From: a virus
DNA: 29,702 nucleotides
Virus record (IMG/VR): IMGVR_UViG_3300050006_000065
Location: 1-29,702 of that record
Reading direction: 5' to 3' (one strand)
Below the pieces are notes generated by a model. It was not told where the DNA came from and searched no databases. It saw only the letters and a program-made list of their open reading frames with translations. Shown one piece after another: positions 1-6,927 of this stretch; the stretch's first letter is position 1; each line of letters begins with the position of its first letter. Made by a program: the position numbers and the translations under genes.

Positions 1-928
1 AGTAAGAGGCTTTGTTTATCCTCTCCGATAACAGTTCCTCCTGCAAATGGTAGGGGGTGTTCCTGAGCACCAGAACTTCCCGAGTCCAAAGAACATCCCC
101 AACCTTTTCCAGGGTCCAGCAAACCGTCAGGTCGTGCTTGCGCCCAATGTCAATGCCCACATAACGGACTGCCCTGCCCATGTCCTCATCGCATTCAATG
201 GTGGCATCGTCGCTCACGCATTCGTCAATCAGGGTGTAGGGAAGCAGCACATTGGTTGCATCGACAAACTCACACTCGTATTCCTGCTCCCAAGCCTCGG
301 GGTCATCCAAGCCCCGCTTCAATTCCTCAACATCCATGGGCAACCCTTCCTCGATGGCTGAATGAATGGTGGTCTTATGGCGGGTGAACTTCATTTCATC
401 TGCCTTGCTCCAGATTTCAAAGAACTTGGAGTTGCGCCCTGCCGGTGTGCTGATAAGCCTAATCTTCAATGCCCCACGCAGGGGATTGGAGATGGCAGGG
501 TAAATGGCCTCGTAAATCCTGTCTGGCCTTTCGTGAAAGGCGAACTCATCCAGCACTAGATTGGCTGAATAGCCGCGCACCGTGTCGGGATTGGCCGGGA
601 GGGCAATGATGCGGGAACCGTTGGTGAACCTCACCTCGCTGGTTCGACAGTCAGGTTTAGGCAAACCCAAGGCGTCACAAACCACCCGAGCAACCCTGTT
701 GCCCTTGAGCATCCATTCCTCCGACTGCCTTTGGCCTGCGGAAAGAATCACCCAATCGGTATGGGGAGTATCGGTGCAGCTTGCCGCCGCTTCAAAGGCT
801 GACCCCAAGGAGCCGCCAATCTGCCGTGACTTGAGCCAAATCTTGAAACGCGAATCGTCTGCAACCCAACGCTGCTGATAGGGCAGCATGAGCTTGAACA
901 GTATCTGTGCGCGTTTCTCTGTATCCAT
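1..928 (-). CDS. terL: Terminase large subunit (partial, N-terminal 309 residues)
   Basis: This gene encodes the ATPase-nuclease motor that cuts concatemeric phage DNA and pumps it into the prohead. The reading frame starts at ATG 928 and is still open at the window's left edge. A Walker A-like segment KSRQIGGS lies at residues 33-40, in the deviant RQxG form usual for terminases. A Walker B segment LVLDEF lies at 124-129, and the coupling motif STPAG at 160-164. GIDIGRKHDLTV around D260 is the first acidic motif of the RNase H-like nuclease domain. The start follows directly after the TAG of the small-subunit gene, which supports it. The remaining nuclease motifs lie outside the window. Assignment to the large terminase family is secure; the subfamily and packaging strategy cannot be read from this part. 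Confidence 0.96.
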   Translation of the reverse strand, partial: MDTEKRAQILFKLMLPYQQRWVADDSRFKIWLKSRQIGGSLGSAFEAAASCTDTPHTDWVILSAGQRQSEEWMLKGNRVARVVCDALGLPKPDCRTSEVRFTNGSRIIALPANPDTVRGYSANLVLDEFAFHERPDRIYEAIYPAISNPLRGALKIRLISTPAGRNSKFFEIWSKADEMKFTRHKTTIHSAIEEGLPMDVEELKRGLDDPEAWEQEYECEFVDATNVLLPYTLIDECVSDDATIECDEDMGRAVRYVGIDIGRKHDLTVCWTLEKVGDVLWTREVLVLRNTPYHLQEELLSERINKASY

Positions 929-1378
929 CTAGTTGTTTGAATCTGCCGGGGCACCGAGCATCTCGCGCCAAGTGGTGACCAGTTTCTTCTCGTCCGTTAT
1001 CAGGTGGCCAGAGTGCTCGACACTCACATCTGCCCTGTCCGTAAAGCCGCAGATGTTCTTTAGGGCGAAGATAAGGCTAATCACATTGTCCCTGTCCATG
1101 GCCTGTTGAATCAGTTTACGCTTCAGGGAAGTTTGCAGCTTGGCCTTTCCTTTTTCATAGGAAACGCGAAACTCACCACCATCAATCTTCATTTGGCGCT
1201 GGATAACATCGTGGGAACAATCGAGCAGAGTGCCCATTTCAGCCAGCGTAGCATTGATTCCACCAAGGCGTTCAACCAAGTCTAGGTCGAAAACAATCTT
1301 GGGCCTGCCACCGGGATGCTTACCGTTACTGGCTGGTTCAGAGGAGGTTAAACGGTTGCCTGTTGTCGCGCCTGCCAT
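929..1378 (-). CDS. terS: Probable terminase small subunit
   Basis: This 149-residue protein is the likely DNA-recognition partner of the large terminase, binding the packaging site and loading the motor. After a low-complexity N-terminus comes GGRPK at about residues 23-27, then a helical helix-turn-helix-like stretch (LAEMGTLLDCSHDVIQRQM, about 45-63). A basic helix rich in Lys and Arg (about 74-95) and a short C-terminal tail follow. This arrangement is common in small terminases and related phage HTH proteins. It sits immediately upstream of the large subunit with no spacer, the classical order. No good Shine-Dalgarno sequence precedes ATG 1378, so the start could be internal. The call rests mainly on position and fold type. 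Confidence 0.8.
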   Translation of the reverse strand: MAGATTGNRLTSSEPASNGKHPGGRPKIVFDLDLVERLGGINATLAEMGTLLDCSHDVIQRQMKIDGGEFRVSYEKGKAKLQTSLKRKLIQQAMDRDNVISLIFALKNICGFTDRADVSVEHSGHLITDEKKLVTTWREMLGAPADSNN

Positions 1379-1463
1379 TCAGGCAATAAGAATGACAGAA
1401 AAGCCAAGGCACTTGGCAAGGGTTAATTTGGGCCAATAGAAGCCAAAAGAATAAAGTTTGGAT

Positions 1464-1492
1464 ACGTTTAACAGTTTGTAAGTGATAAACGT
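1464..1492. promoter_or_regulatory. 29-bp imperfect palindrome, candidate operator
   Basis: The outer arms ACGTTTA and TAAACGT are perfect inverted copies. Read inward, 11 of the 14 position pairs across the centre match. The span and symmetry suit a site for a dimeric helix-turn-helix regulator. It lies about 85-115 bp upstream of the terS start, so it could control that transcript. The binding protein is unknown; the HTH protein encoded at 1896-2123 is a nearby candidate. Confidence 0.5.
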
Positions 1493-1572
1493 GTTGACTT
1501 AATTTTCAGTTTGAAAGTGAAGGTTAAACACAACTTTGATTGAAGGTTGTGATTAACTTGACAAGGCAATTG

Positions 1573-1599
1573 TGGACACACTCAAAAAAAAGGTGTCCA
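1573..1599. other. Hairpin, 7-bp stem TGGACAC/GTGTCCA
   Basis: The arms TGGACAC (1573-1579) and GTGTCCA (1593-1599) flank a 13-base loop with eight consecutive A (eight T on the minus strand). The T run is in the loop rather than after the stem, so this is not a standard intrinsic terminator. It overlaps the first 16-bp direct repeat. Confidence 0.4.
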
Positions 1600-1611
1600 G
1601 AACTTGACAGG
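1596..1611. repeat. 16-bp direct repeat, copy 1 (TCCAGAACTTGACAGG)
   Basis: This is identical to 1651-1666 with a period of 55 bp. A degenerate third copy (AACTTGACAAGG) lies at 1555-1566. Repeats at roughly 50-bp spacing suggest a set of protein-binding sites. Confidence 0.6.
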
Positions 1612-1650
1612 GGTGCTGAATTAAATTCGGATTCCTTTTCTATAAAGGCA

Positions 1651-1666
1651 TCCAGAACTTGACAGG
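1651..1666. repeat. 16-bp direct repeat, copy 2 (TCCAGAACTTGACAGG)
   Basis: This is identical to 1596-1611. It ends one base before the stop codon of the 1668-1895 gene, so it begins the control region on the minus strand. Confidence 0.6.
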
Positions 1667-1667
1667 A

Positions 1668-1895
1668 TCAATCTTTGTGGTCAGGAGGGGCGACGATGAG
1701 ACCCTGTTTACGGGCTTCTCTGATGAGATATTTGACTCGTTTATTGCCAAACCAATATTCCCTGTTGCGTTTATGAATATGGTCTTTGAAGATGGGAACA
1801 TCCTTTTTCGTAACGGGTTGAGGTTTATTGACCCACTTTTCATTGGGTTTGAGGGGTGGCCCTCCGAACATTCTTTTAAGCAGAGAGGGCATCAT
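1668..1895 (-). CDS. Small basic hypothetical protein (75 aa)
   Basis: I do not recognise this protein. It is rich in Lys and Arg, with a Pro-rich N-terminal third and a helical basic segment (NKRVKYLIREARKQG, about residues 51-65), which would fit a nucleic-acid-binding or structural role. The start ATG 1895 directly follows the TAA of the HTH gene and has AAAGGA about eight bases upstream; a second ATG follows immediately. A long plus-strand reading frame covers the same bases but lacks a plausible product. Function is unknown. Confidence 0.55.
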   Translation of the reverse strand: MMPSLLKRMFGGPPLKPNEKWVNKPQPVTKKDVPIFKDHIHKRNREYWFGNKRVKYLIREARKQGLIVAPPDHKD

Positions 1896-2123
1896 TTAGA
1901 ATCCTTTGCTCAAGTATCTTTCCAGTTCAGGGCGCAGGATAAGTTGTTGTTTCCCGGCCAGAACAGCCTTGATCTGGTTTAAGCGGATCATATTTCGCAC
2001 ACGGTAACGGGTCACGCCAATGATAATGGCAACTTCAGGAATGGAATAGGAAGGCTTGTTCAAATTAGGCTGCAACTTTTCCATTTCTGCGGTGTTAATG
2101 GTTTCTTTTATCATTTGCTCCAT
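1896..2123 (-). CDS. Excisionase/MerR-like helix-turn-helix protein
   Basis: This is a small DNA-binding protein of the excisionase or MerR-type winged-helix class. The core is YSIPEVAIIIGVTRYRVRNM followed by LILRPELERYLSKGF, matching the pattern of a helix-turn-helix, a short wing and a final helix that sets the reading head. The longest frame begins at a TTG (2153) deep inside the methyltransferase gene, so an ATG at 2123 or 2114 is more likely; GGAG precedes 2114 closely and AGGA precedes 2123 at longer range. It overlaps the end of the methyltransferase gene. It could regulate the adjacent control region (1379-1667) or act in excision. No integrase is visible in the window. Confidence 0.65.
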   Translation of the reverse strand: MEQMIKETINTAEMEKLQPNLNKPSYSIPEVAIIIGVTRYRVRNMIRLNQIKAVLAGKQQLILRPELERYLSKGF

Positions 2124-3066
2124 TGAGAAAGTTGTCCTTGATATGGATTGCAACAGTTTCCATCAACTTGGGTGGAACGCCATTGCCAAGGCGAGCCCAT
2201 TTTGTTGTATACTTTCCAAACAACTTGAAATCGTCCGGAAAAGAGCAAGCCCGCTTGACCATGGGAATGGATAATTGCCCCGGTTTTTCCCAATGATAGG
2301 TTTTTCCTGATGCAAGGATGGTTGGAAAAGGCCTGAAAGGATGTGCTACTTGGTCGTCAAACCCATGTTTCTTGGGATGAACAGATGCCATGCTGTTACC
2401 CGGGGAACAAAGTTTCCATAAATTCCATTTTTCGTTTTTAGGATCCAACATTTTAAGTTCATCCAATGGCAAATCGTCAATGGCAGCAGAGGCAACAATT
2501 GGCTTGGTTGTTGGCTTTGGGTGTCCCGGCGGTTTCTTAAGATCTTTCCTTGTGCCTATGATTATTACCCTTTGCCTTGCTTGAGGCACCCCATACCATT
2601 TGGCGTTCATTACTTGAGCCACGCAATCATATCCACACTCGCGGAGGGTTTTCATTATATCCAGAAAGACCTGTTTCATGTGGCCCTTGACCATCCCGGT
2701 TACATTCTCCACCACAAAAACCTTGGGCTTCAATCCCTTTAACAATCGACAAAACTCCATGAAAAGTGAATTTCTTGGATCTGATATCCTGCGTTTACCT
2801 GAGGTTGAAAACCCCTGACAGGGTGGAGATCCATCCAGCACATCCAGTTCTCCGGGCTTAACTCCTGATAATTCCAGACATTCCTCCAAGCCAAGTTTGC
2901 TGATGTCACCATGATAAACAGGGATTCCCGGGAAGTTTGCCTTGAAGGTCTTTACTGCATTGTCACCCCATTCAACTGCGAGTAGTTCCTTGTAGCCGGC
3001 CTGTTGGTAGCCCAAAGATGAACCACCACAGCCGGCAAAGGTGCTGATGACTGTTGGCTTTACCAT
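2095..3066 (-). CDS. DNA (cytosine-5) methyltransferase
   Basis: This enzyme transfers a methyl group from S-adenosylmethionine to C5 of cytosine in DNA. All main family motifs are visible: motif I FAGCGGSSLG (about residues 10-19) for cofactor binding, motif IV PPCQGFS (81-87) with catalytic C83, motif VI ENV (120-122), motif VIII QARQR (162-166), and motifs IX and X (RPFPTI and GNGVPP) near the C-terminus. The target-recognition region between VIII and IX is short, and the total of about 323 residues is compact but complete. Start ATG 3066 overlaps the ParB-like gene's stop by seven bases; an alternative GTG lies four codons earlier. No restriction endonuclease is recognisable beside it, so this is probably an orphan methylase protecting phage DNA from host restriction. 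Confidence 0.97.
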   Translation of the reverse strand: MVKPTVISTFAGCGGSSLGYQQAGYKELLAVEWGDNAVKTFKANFPGIPVYHGDISKLGLEECLELSGVKPGELDVLDGSPPCQGFSTSGKRRISDPRNSLFMEFCRLLKGLKPKVFVVENVTGMVKGHMKQVFLDIMKTLRECGYDCVAQVMNAKWYGVPQARQRVIIIGTRKDLKKPPGHPKPTTKPIVASAAIDDLPLDELKMLDPKNEKWNLWKLCSPGNSMASVHPKKHGFDDQVAHPFRPFPTILASGKTYHWEKPGQLSIPMVKRACSFPDDFKLFGKYTTKWARLGNGVPPKLMETVAIHIKDNFLNGANDKRNH

Positions 3067-3566
3067 TTGAAGCCACACTTGGGACAGTTGTTTTCCGTGT
3101 GGGTCATTCCTATTTCATCAATTTCCTTGTTGTCACCAGGAATATCAAGAATTGAGAGTTGCTCCCGAAACAATTTGTCTATGCCGGCCAAATCCAGATC
3201 AATCTTGGGTTCAAGGTCTTTTGTCAGTTCATTCAGGTCAAAAAGATTAAATTCAGACAACTCAGCAATCCGGTTATCAGCAATGAGGTGAGCCATTTCA
3301 TCGGCTTCATTCTCAAATTCCTGATAATCCACCGGAACCTTTTCAACCTTTAATTCCTTAGCTGCTTTGAGCCGTCCGTGACCGCTCACAATATACCCGG
3401 ATTTCTTTGATACAGTTATGGGGTTGCGCCAACCCTGTGCCTGAATAATGCGAGCCAGCAGTTTAATTTGGCGCTCATTGTGTTGATTGGGATTACTTGG
3501 GTGTTCAACCAGTTTAACAATATCTACTTGTTCTGAATGTGAACAATGTATTTTGATTTCATTCAT
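3060..3566 (-). CDS. ParB-like nuclease-fold protein with C-terminal CxxC
   Basis: This 168-residue protein carries a ParB/Srx-type domain. NPNQHNERQIKLLARIIQAQ leads into the diagnostic segment VSGHGRLKAAKEL at about residues 59-71, followed by VEKVPV and an ADEMAHLIADNR helix. It lacks the central helix-turn-helix and dimerisation domains of chromosomal ParB. It therefore belongs with short phage ParB-domain proteins that often sit beside DNA methyltransferases. The C-terminus ends CPKCGFKW, half of a zinc-ribbon-like motif. The gene overlaps the methyltransferase by seven bases, so the two are probably translationally coupled. Whether the domain hydrolyses CTP or cuts DNA here cannot be told. 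Confidence 0.85.
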   Translation of the reverse strand: MNEIKIHCSHSEQVDIVKLVEHPSNPNQHNERQIKLLARIIQAQGWRNPITVSKKSGYIVSGHGRLKAAKELKVEKVPVDYQEFENEADEMAHLIADNRIAELSEFNLFDLNELTKDLEPKIDLDLAGIDKLFREQLSILDIPGDNKEIDEIGMTHTENNCPKCGFKW

Positions 3567-3574
3567 AGTTTCTT

Positions 3575-3835
3575 TTAATAAAGCACATCCTCGTTCTCAC
3601 TTTCAAGGGGCACATTGCTGTTGGAAATAATCTTTGCCACCTTGGCCAAGTTCCGCTCAATCATTTCATTCATCACAAACCGCGCTTCCTCATAGTCGGC
3701 ATCCGGGAAATATCCCCCACCCCTAAAGGGAAAATCCTCCCCAATTGCCTCAAGCGTGGGGGCAAGAGTTTCGTTGCCGCCCCATTGCCCCTTGATAAGC
3801 TTGGCCGTTTGCCCATCTATCTCAACAATAATCAT
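3575..3835 (-). CDS. Hypothetical protein (86 aa)
   Basis: I do not recognise this protein. It begins MIIVEIDGQTAKLIKGQWGG and later has an acidic helical part (ADYEEARFVMNEMIERNLAKVAKI), ending in an acidic tail. The start ATG 3835 overlaps the TGA of the head-peptidase gene as ATGA, which favours it over an upstream in-frame ATG inside that gene. Translational coupling to the head protein suggests co-production, but there is no motif to assign a role. Confidence 0.7.
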   Translation of the reverse strand: MIIVEIDGQTAKLIKGQWGGNETLAPTLEAIGEDFPFRGGGYFPDADYEEARFVMNEMIERNLAKVAKIISNSNVPLESENEDVLY

Positions 3836-5820
3836 ACCGGCATCCCGTCTTTCAGGTTCCAAGCCCCGGTGGTGGGCAGTTGCATATCAATTTCCTCCAC
3901 CCCCTTGAGGATGCGAAGGATAAGATCAAAATGGTCAGGGTCTTTGGCGTGGAACTCGGCTGGGTTTTTGAACATCCACTCTAGACCCATGCTTACAATT
4001 TCAGTTTCTCCATCCCCATAAACCTTCCCTACATAAGGGGTAAGAAAATCATCTTCAAAAGCCCTCTCATAAGATTCATAGTTCCCGTTGGGTTCAATTT
4101 TGTTGAGTGGTCGCAACTTATATTTCCTTCTTGCTTGGCCAATTTTCAAGACCTTCATGGGGTCTTTCGCCTTTTCAATATCAGTCATTTTATCCATTGT
4201 TTCATCCAAGGCATTTAGTCCTTTCCCGAGCCTTTCCTTAAACCAATCATTCACCATGCTTTTAACCCAAGGCTTTTTGCCTTCAAGTTGGTGCCCAAAT
4301 TCATGCACAGTAGTTGCTGCATTAGTCTCATTGTTGAGAAAGATGCCTCTGGTTCCTGACGAGAAAGCCCTTTTCTTTTTGGTAAGCGTCACCTTATTGC
4401 TCATTGTTAATGGATGTATGTAAGGCGTTAATGCGTCGCTGGGGTCAGAAACAATATCCCCGGTCAACCTGTTAAACCCATCAATCCCCTTTTGCCATTC
4501 AGGGCGCATCTTGGTTGGATTATGCTTTGTGTTAAAAGCATCCCCTTTGAAGTTGTTTGGTTTCTTGGAGGAAACAGCATCAAGCATCTTGGCCTTGAAT
4601 TTGTTCAGGTTCTGTCTGGCGGCATTAAGAGAATCACGTGTTTTTCGCCATTCCTTTCTGAGCTTGGCCACCTTTGCTTTGGTCACATCCCGATGCCTGA
4701 TGATGGAAATTCTTCTCCCCACTTCTTTTTCACGCAAGGAATCCTTTGCTCCTTGAAGTTCTTCATATTTTACATGGTTATTATGCAGTGCCTCTTTCTT
4801 TTGTTTCTTGACGGCTGGATATTTTTTAAGCACCGCATTCACCTTTTTCTTGGCTGCTTGATATGCCTTGAAGGGGATGGGCTTTGGCGGCTCTGGCTCA
4901 AGGATTTTCTTGGGAACCTTCTTGGCTGGGGCAGGGGCAGGGACGTTGCTAATCTTTTCAATGATCTCAACAAACTCCCCGTTGGTGTAGGCATCCTTGC
5001 CCATCTTATCCAAAAACTTCTTGAGGAACTCAGGCTCAACATCTGCCGCAGCTTTCAGCCCCTTGTTGAATGTGTCATCTGGAGGGAGCACTTGCTCATT
5101 CTTTTGGATTAACCCCATTTGAATAGCTTTATCCCTCCTGACATCCTCAACATCCATGCCGCTGTTGAAGCCCCATGGGCCAAATGGAACCCCCAACCCG
5201 CCGATGCTTTGGTCATTCATCTTGAGCCAGAACTCCATATCGTCTTTGCGCTTCACCTTGTTCTTGTTGCGCTCATGCAGGGGCCGGGGTTCCTTCCTCT
5301 GCTCTGCCCTGATGAATCTTTGGCAGGGATAGGCATCCAGAATGGCGGGGTCTTGCCCCTGCTTGTAATAACCGTAGGCCTGCGCCTGTTGGGTTTGGGT
5401 GTCAAAGATCAGGTTGAGCCTTGACTCGCTGGCGATGTCCTTGGTGCGGGTAATCATGTCCCGGCTCATATCCTCCCCCGGTGGCAGCACATCCCCAAGG
5501 CCGGTTTCCTTGGCCAGCTTTTGCATTTCATAAACGAAGTCAGCGCGGCTTGCCTTTTTCAAAGCCGTCACCCGTCTGCCGTCAGGGGTGGTGACTGTCT
5601 CCCGCGCCCCTGAGAGGTAATCGTTCAGCATCTTTTTGGAGCGATTGAGGAACTTCATGCTTTCCACATTGGCGGTGAAATAAGCTCGATCACGGATTTG
5701 GGTGGGCATTGCCGCCCATTGTTTGCTGCTCAGTTTCTTGGCGATTGCCTTCTTTCGCCCAAGCTTCCTGATTGCCTCCATGAACTTTTCGGGTTTGATA
5801 AGTAATTCGAGTGAAGCCAT
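3832..5820 (-). CDS. MuF-like head morphogenesis protein fused to a zinc metallopeptidase
   Basis: This is a 662-residue, probably virion-associated protein. The N-terminal part (about residues 120-250) carries RLNLIFDTQTQQAQAYGYYKQ and a following Arg/Pro-rich segment, resembling the head-morphogenesis domain of the Mu gp30/SPP1 gp7 (MuF) family. A Lys/Pro-rich, coiled-coil-prone linker spans about 300-420. The C-terminal third has HEFGH (H506, E507, H510), the zinc-binding HExxH signature. TEIVSMGLEW follows about 100 residues later and could give the third ligand E607. Such fusions are known in phage MuF proteins, where the C-terminal domain may be a protease or an effector carried in the particle. 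It starts by a TAATG overlap with the SNase gene. The odd point is its position upstream of the terminase genes rather than after a portal gene. Confidence 0.82.
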   Translation of the reverse strand: MASLELLIKPEKFMEAIRKLGRKKAIAKKLSSKQWAAMPTQIRDRAYFTANVESMKFLNRSKKMLNDYLSGARETVTTPDGRRVTALKKASRADFVYEMQKLAKETGLGDVLPPGEDMSRDMITRTKDIASESRLNLIFDTQTQQAQAYGYYKQGQDPAILDAYPCQRFIRAEQRKEPRPLHERNKNKVKRKDDMEFWLKMNDQSIGGLGVPFGPWGFNSGMDVEDVRRDKAIQMGLIQKNEQVLPPDDTFNKGLKAAADVEPEFLKKFLDKMGKDAYTNGEFVEIIEKISNVPAPAPAKKVPKKILEPEPPKPIPFKAYQAAKKKVNAVLKKYPAVKKQKKEALHNNHVKYEELQGAKDSLREKEVGRRISIIRHRDVTKAKVAKLRKEWRKTRDSLNAARQNLNKFKAKMLDAVSSKKPNNFKGDAFNTKHNPTKMRPEWQKGIDGFNRLTGDIVSDPSDALTPYIHPLTMSNKVTLTKKKRAFSSGTRGIFLNNETNAATTVHEFGHQLEGKKPWVKSMVNDWFKERLGKGLNALDETMDKMTDIEKAKDPMKVLKIGQARRKYKLRPLNKIEPNGNYESYERAFEDDFLTPYVGKVYGDGETEIVSMGLEWMFKNPAEFHAKDPDHFDLILRILKGVEEIDMQLPTTGAWNLKDGMPV

Positions 5821-6167
5821 TAGAATACCATTCTTTTTGCGTGCCCCTCTTTGAGCAGCGTTTGGTTAAAGTTTTCGCGGGTGTCAGGATGCAATATCTT
5901 GGCAAGGATTCTCCCGTACTTGCCCCTCCCTCGCTTGGTGGTTTGAATAATCACCTTACGTTTGCAGCCATTCAGCAATTCCATCAACCGCGCCTTGGCA
6001 GCTTTGCCCCTGACCTTTTCCTCCAAATCTCGGGTGCGGGTTTCGGGGGTGTCGATGCCGTAGAGGCGAAGGCGCTGCCGGGATGACATCGCAAAGCCCA
6101 AGTCTATCGCCACATCCACGGTGTCCCCGTCAATGATACGGTGGATGCTCGCTTTGTATTCGTACAT
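5820..6167 (-). CDS. Staphylococcal nuclease-like (SNase/thermonuclease) protein
   Basis: This is a 115-residue nuclease of the SNase OB-fold family, which cuts DNA or RNA with calcium. IIDGDTV (residues 11-17), RLRLYGIDTPET (32-43) and KYGR (83-86) align with the family's active site. On that basis D13 and D39 are calcium ligands, E42 the general base, and R34 and R86 the phosphate-binding arginines. No signal peptide is seen, so it acts in the cytoplasm unless packaged. It is slightly shorter than typical secreted SNases but keeps every catalytic residue. It sits just upstream of the head-peptidase gene, sharing one base (TAATG). A role in degrading host nucleic acid or in DNA processing is possible. 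Confidence 0.93.
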   Translation of the reverse strand: MYEYKASIHRIIDGDTVDVAIDLGFAMSSRQRLRLYGIDTPETRTRDLEEKVRGKAAKARLMELLNGCKRKVIIQTTKRGRGKYGRILAKILHPDTRENFNQTLLKEGHAKRMVF

Positions 6168-6170
6168 TGT

Positions 6171-6389
6171 TCAGCCCCCAAACAGTTTAGCCAGAAAGCT
6201 CGGTGCCTTCAGGGGAGGAATGTCCTCGGGATTAGCCTTGGCCCTTTTCTCCAAGTCCAGCATTTGGTCTTTGGTCATAAGCAGGGTGACACTAGCTTCA
6301 CCTCGCCTGCAATGAACAGCCCAGTATTTCTTATTGGCCCCCTTTTTCTTTTCCTTATTGGCGACCAGTTTCAGTTCTCCAAGTTTCAT
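6171..6389 (-). CDS. Small basic hypothetical protein (72 aa)
   Basis: I do not recognise this protein. It has a Lys-rich N-terminal region (VANKEKKKGANKKYW), a central strand-like stretch (EASVTLLMTKDQ), a charged helix and a Pro-rich end. The start ATG 6389 overlaps the preceding gene's TGA as ATGA, preferred over an upstream in-frame ATG at 6428. A TGA and a four-base gap separate it from the SNase gene. Size and charge would fit a small nucleic-acid-binding protein, but nothing specific supports that. Confidence 0.6.
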   Translation of the reverse strand: MKLGELKLVANKEKKKGANKKYWAVHCRRGEASVTLLMTKDQMLDLEKRAKANPEDIPPLKAPSFLAKLFGG

Positions 6390-6556
6390 ATTTCGTTTAT
6401 TAGTTTTAGTTCGCTTCCTCTCGCACAACCTATTCCTCGCCTCAATCTTTCAATTTCAGTCAAGCCTTTGAGTTTCTTTTTCCTGCGCTTTCGGGTTAAT
6501 CGCGCATCCTTCCATGACACCGGCCCACCTTTTTTCTGTTTCAGAATTGGCTTCAT
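6386..6556 (-). CDS. Very small, highly basic protein (56 aa)
   Basis: I do not recognise this protein. It has clustered basic residues (KDARLTRKRRKKKLKG) in the middle, giving a strong positive charge. The start ATG 6556 overlaps the preceding gene's TGA as ATGA. The longer in-frame extension to 6736 runs through the preceding gene in another frame and is unlikely to be used. The short length and charge would suit a nucleic-acid-associated role, as inference only. Confidence 0.5.
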   Translation of the reverse strand: MKPILKQKKGGPVSWKDARLTRKRRKKKLKGLTEIERLRRGIGCARGSELKLINEI

Positions 6557-6825
6557 ACATTTTCCCAAATGTACCCGTTCCAGTTTCGGTGCTTCGCATC
6601 TCGTGACAGAAGTTGATGGGCTTTCTTGAGTGGCGGCATCAGCAAAGTGTATTCGTGGGGGGTTCCGTCTTTGCCGTTTCTCAAAACATTCAGCAAAGAA
6701 TGGAAAAGCGCCGATCTTTCCTTTTTGGAAATCCAATGAAATTCCACCTCCAGCGTTGTTTCTAAATAGGCGCTGCCCCTGTTTCTTAACAACCTCCTTC
6801 TTTCTAAAAGTTCATCAGTTTCCAT
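6553..6825 (-). CDS. Hypothetical protein (90 aa)
   Basis: I do not recognise this protein. It starts METDELLERRRLLRNRGSAY, continues with a strand-like TTLEVEFHWISKKER and ends in helical and aromatic stretches. It looks like a compact soluble protein. The start ATG 6825 has the strong ribosome-binding site AAAGGAAC with five bases between GGA and ATG, a variant of the cassette found before many early genes here. It heads a chain of ATGA-coupled small genes. An overlapping frame (to 6736) was rejected in its favour. Confidence 0.7.
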   Translation of the reverse strand: METDELLERRRLLRNRGSAYLETTLEVEFHWISKKERSALFHSLLNVLRNGKDGTPHEYTLLMPPLKKAHQLLSRDAKHRNWNGYIWENV

Positions 6826-6849
6826 TTGTTCCTTTCATTAAATAAACAT

Positions 6850-6927
6850 CCCCCGCCCAGCACATGACCATATCGGCAAGACCGTTACGATTGCCGACCA
6901 TAGGAACCCCAAACCACCGGGCGGGGG
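6850..6927 (-). other. Two nested inverted repeats, possible structured RNA
   Basis: Outer arms CCCCCGCCC (6850-6858) and GGGCGGGGG (6919-6927) are perfect 9-bp inverted repeats. Inside them TCGGCAA (6873-6879) and TTGCCGA (6891-6897) form a second perfect 7-bp stem with an 11-base loop. In the minus-strand transcript the element spans the end of the 50-codon gene (6885-7037) and the leader of the gene starting at 6825, ending about 25 bases before that start. It lacks a following T run, so it is not a typical terminator. It could modulate translation or RNA stability. Confidence 0.5.

Larger units (their letters stand above)
1379..1667. promoter_or_regulatory. Non-coding, repeat-rich control region upstream of the terminase genes
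   Basis: These 289 bases hold no credible gene on either strand, in a window where genes otherwise touch or overlap. They contain a 29-bp imperfect palindrome (1464-1492), a CACAAC/GTTGTG hairpin (1529-1551), a 7-bp-stem hairpin with an A/T-tract loop (1573-1599) and two identical 16-bp direct repeats (1596-1611 and 1651-1666). A shorter copy of the repeat core, AACTTGACA, occurs at 1555. The region lies just upstream of terS, so a late-operon promoter with operator sites is the natural reading. I see no convincing minus-strand -35/-10 pair. A packaging (pac/cos-type) recognition region is the main alternative. Confidence 0.55.

Noticed and set aside
1596-1666. Direct repeats as ends of an insertion sequence
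   Set aside because: They are in the same orientation only 55 bp apart with no transposase between them, so binding sites are more likely.
1659-1982. 107-codon plus-strand reading frame
   Set aside because: It is opposite two minus-strand genes, one with a clear HTH, and has no plausible ribosome-binding site or family.
4492-5112. 206-codon plus-strand reading frame
   Set aside because: It is antisense to the MuF-peptidase gene, whose sequence has clear motifs, and the plus-strand product looks like a hydrophobic shadow without recognisable features or a start site.
6386-6736. Longer version (116 codons) of the small basic gene
   Set aside because: The extension overlaps most of the 6553-6825 gene, which has a strong ribosome-binding site; the ATGA-coupled start at 6556 is preferred.
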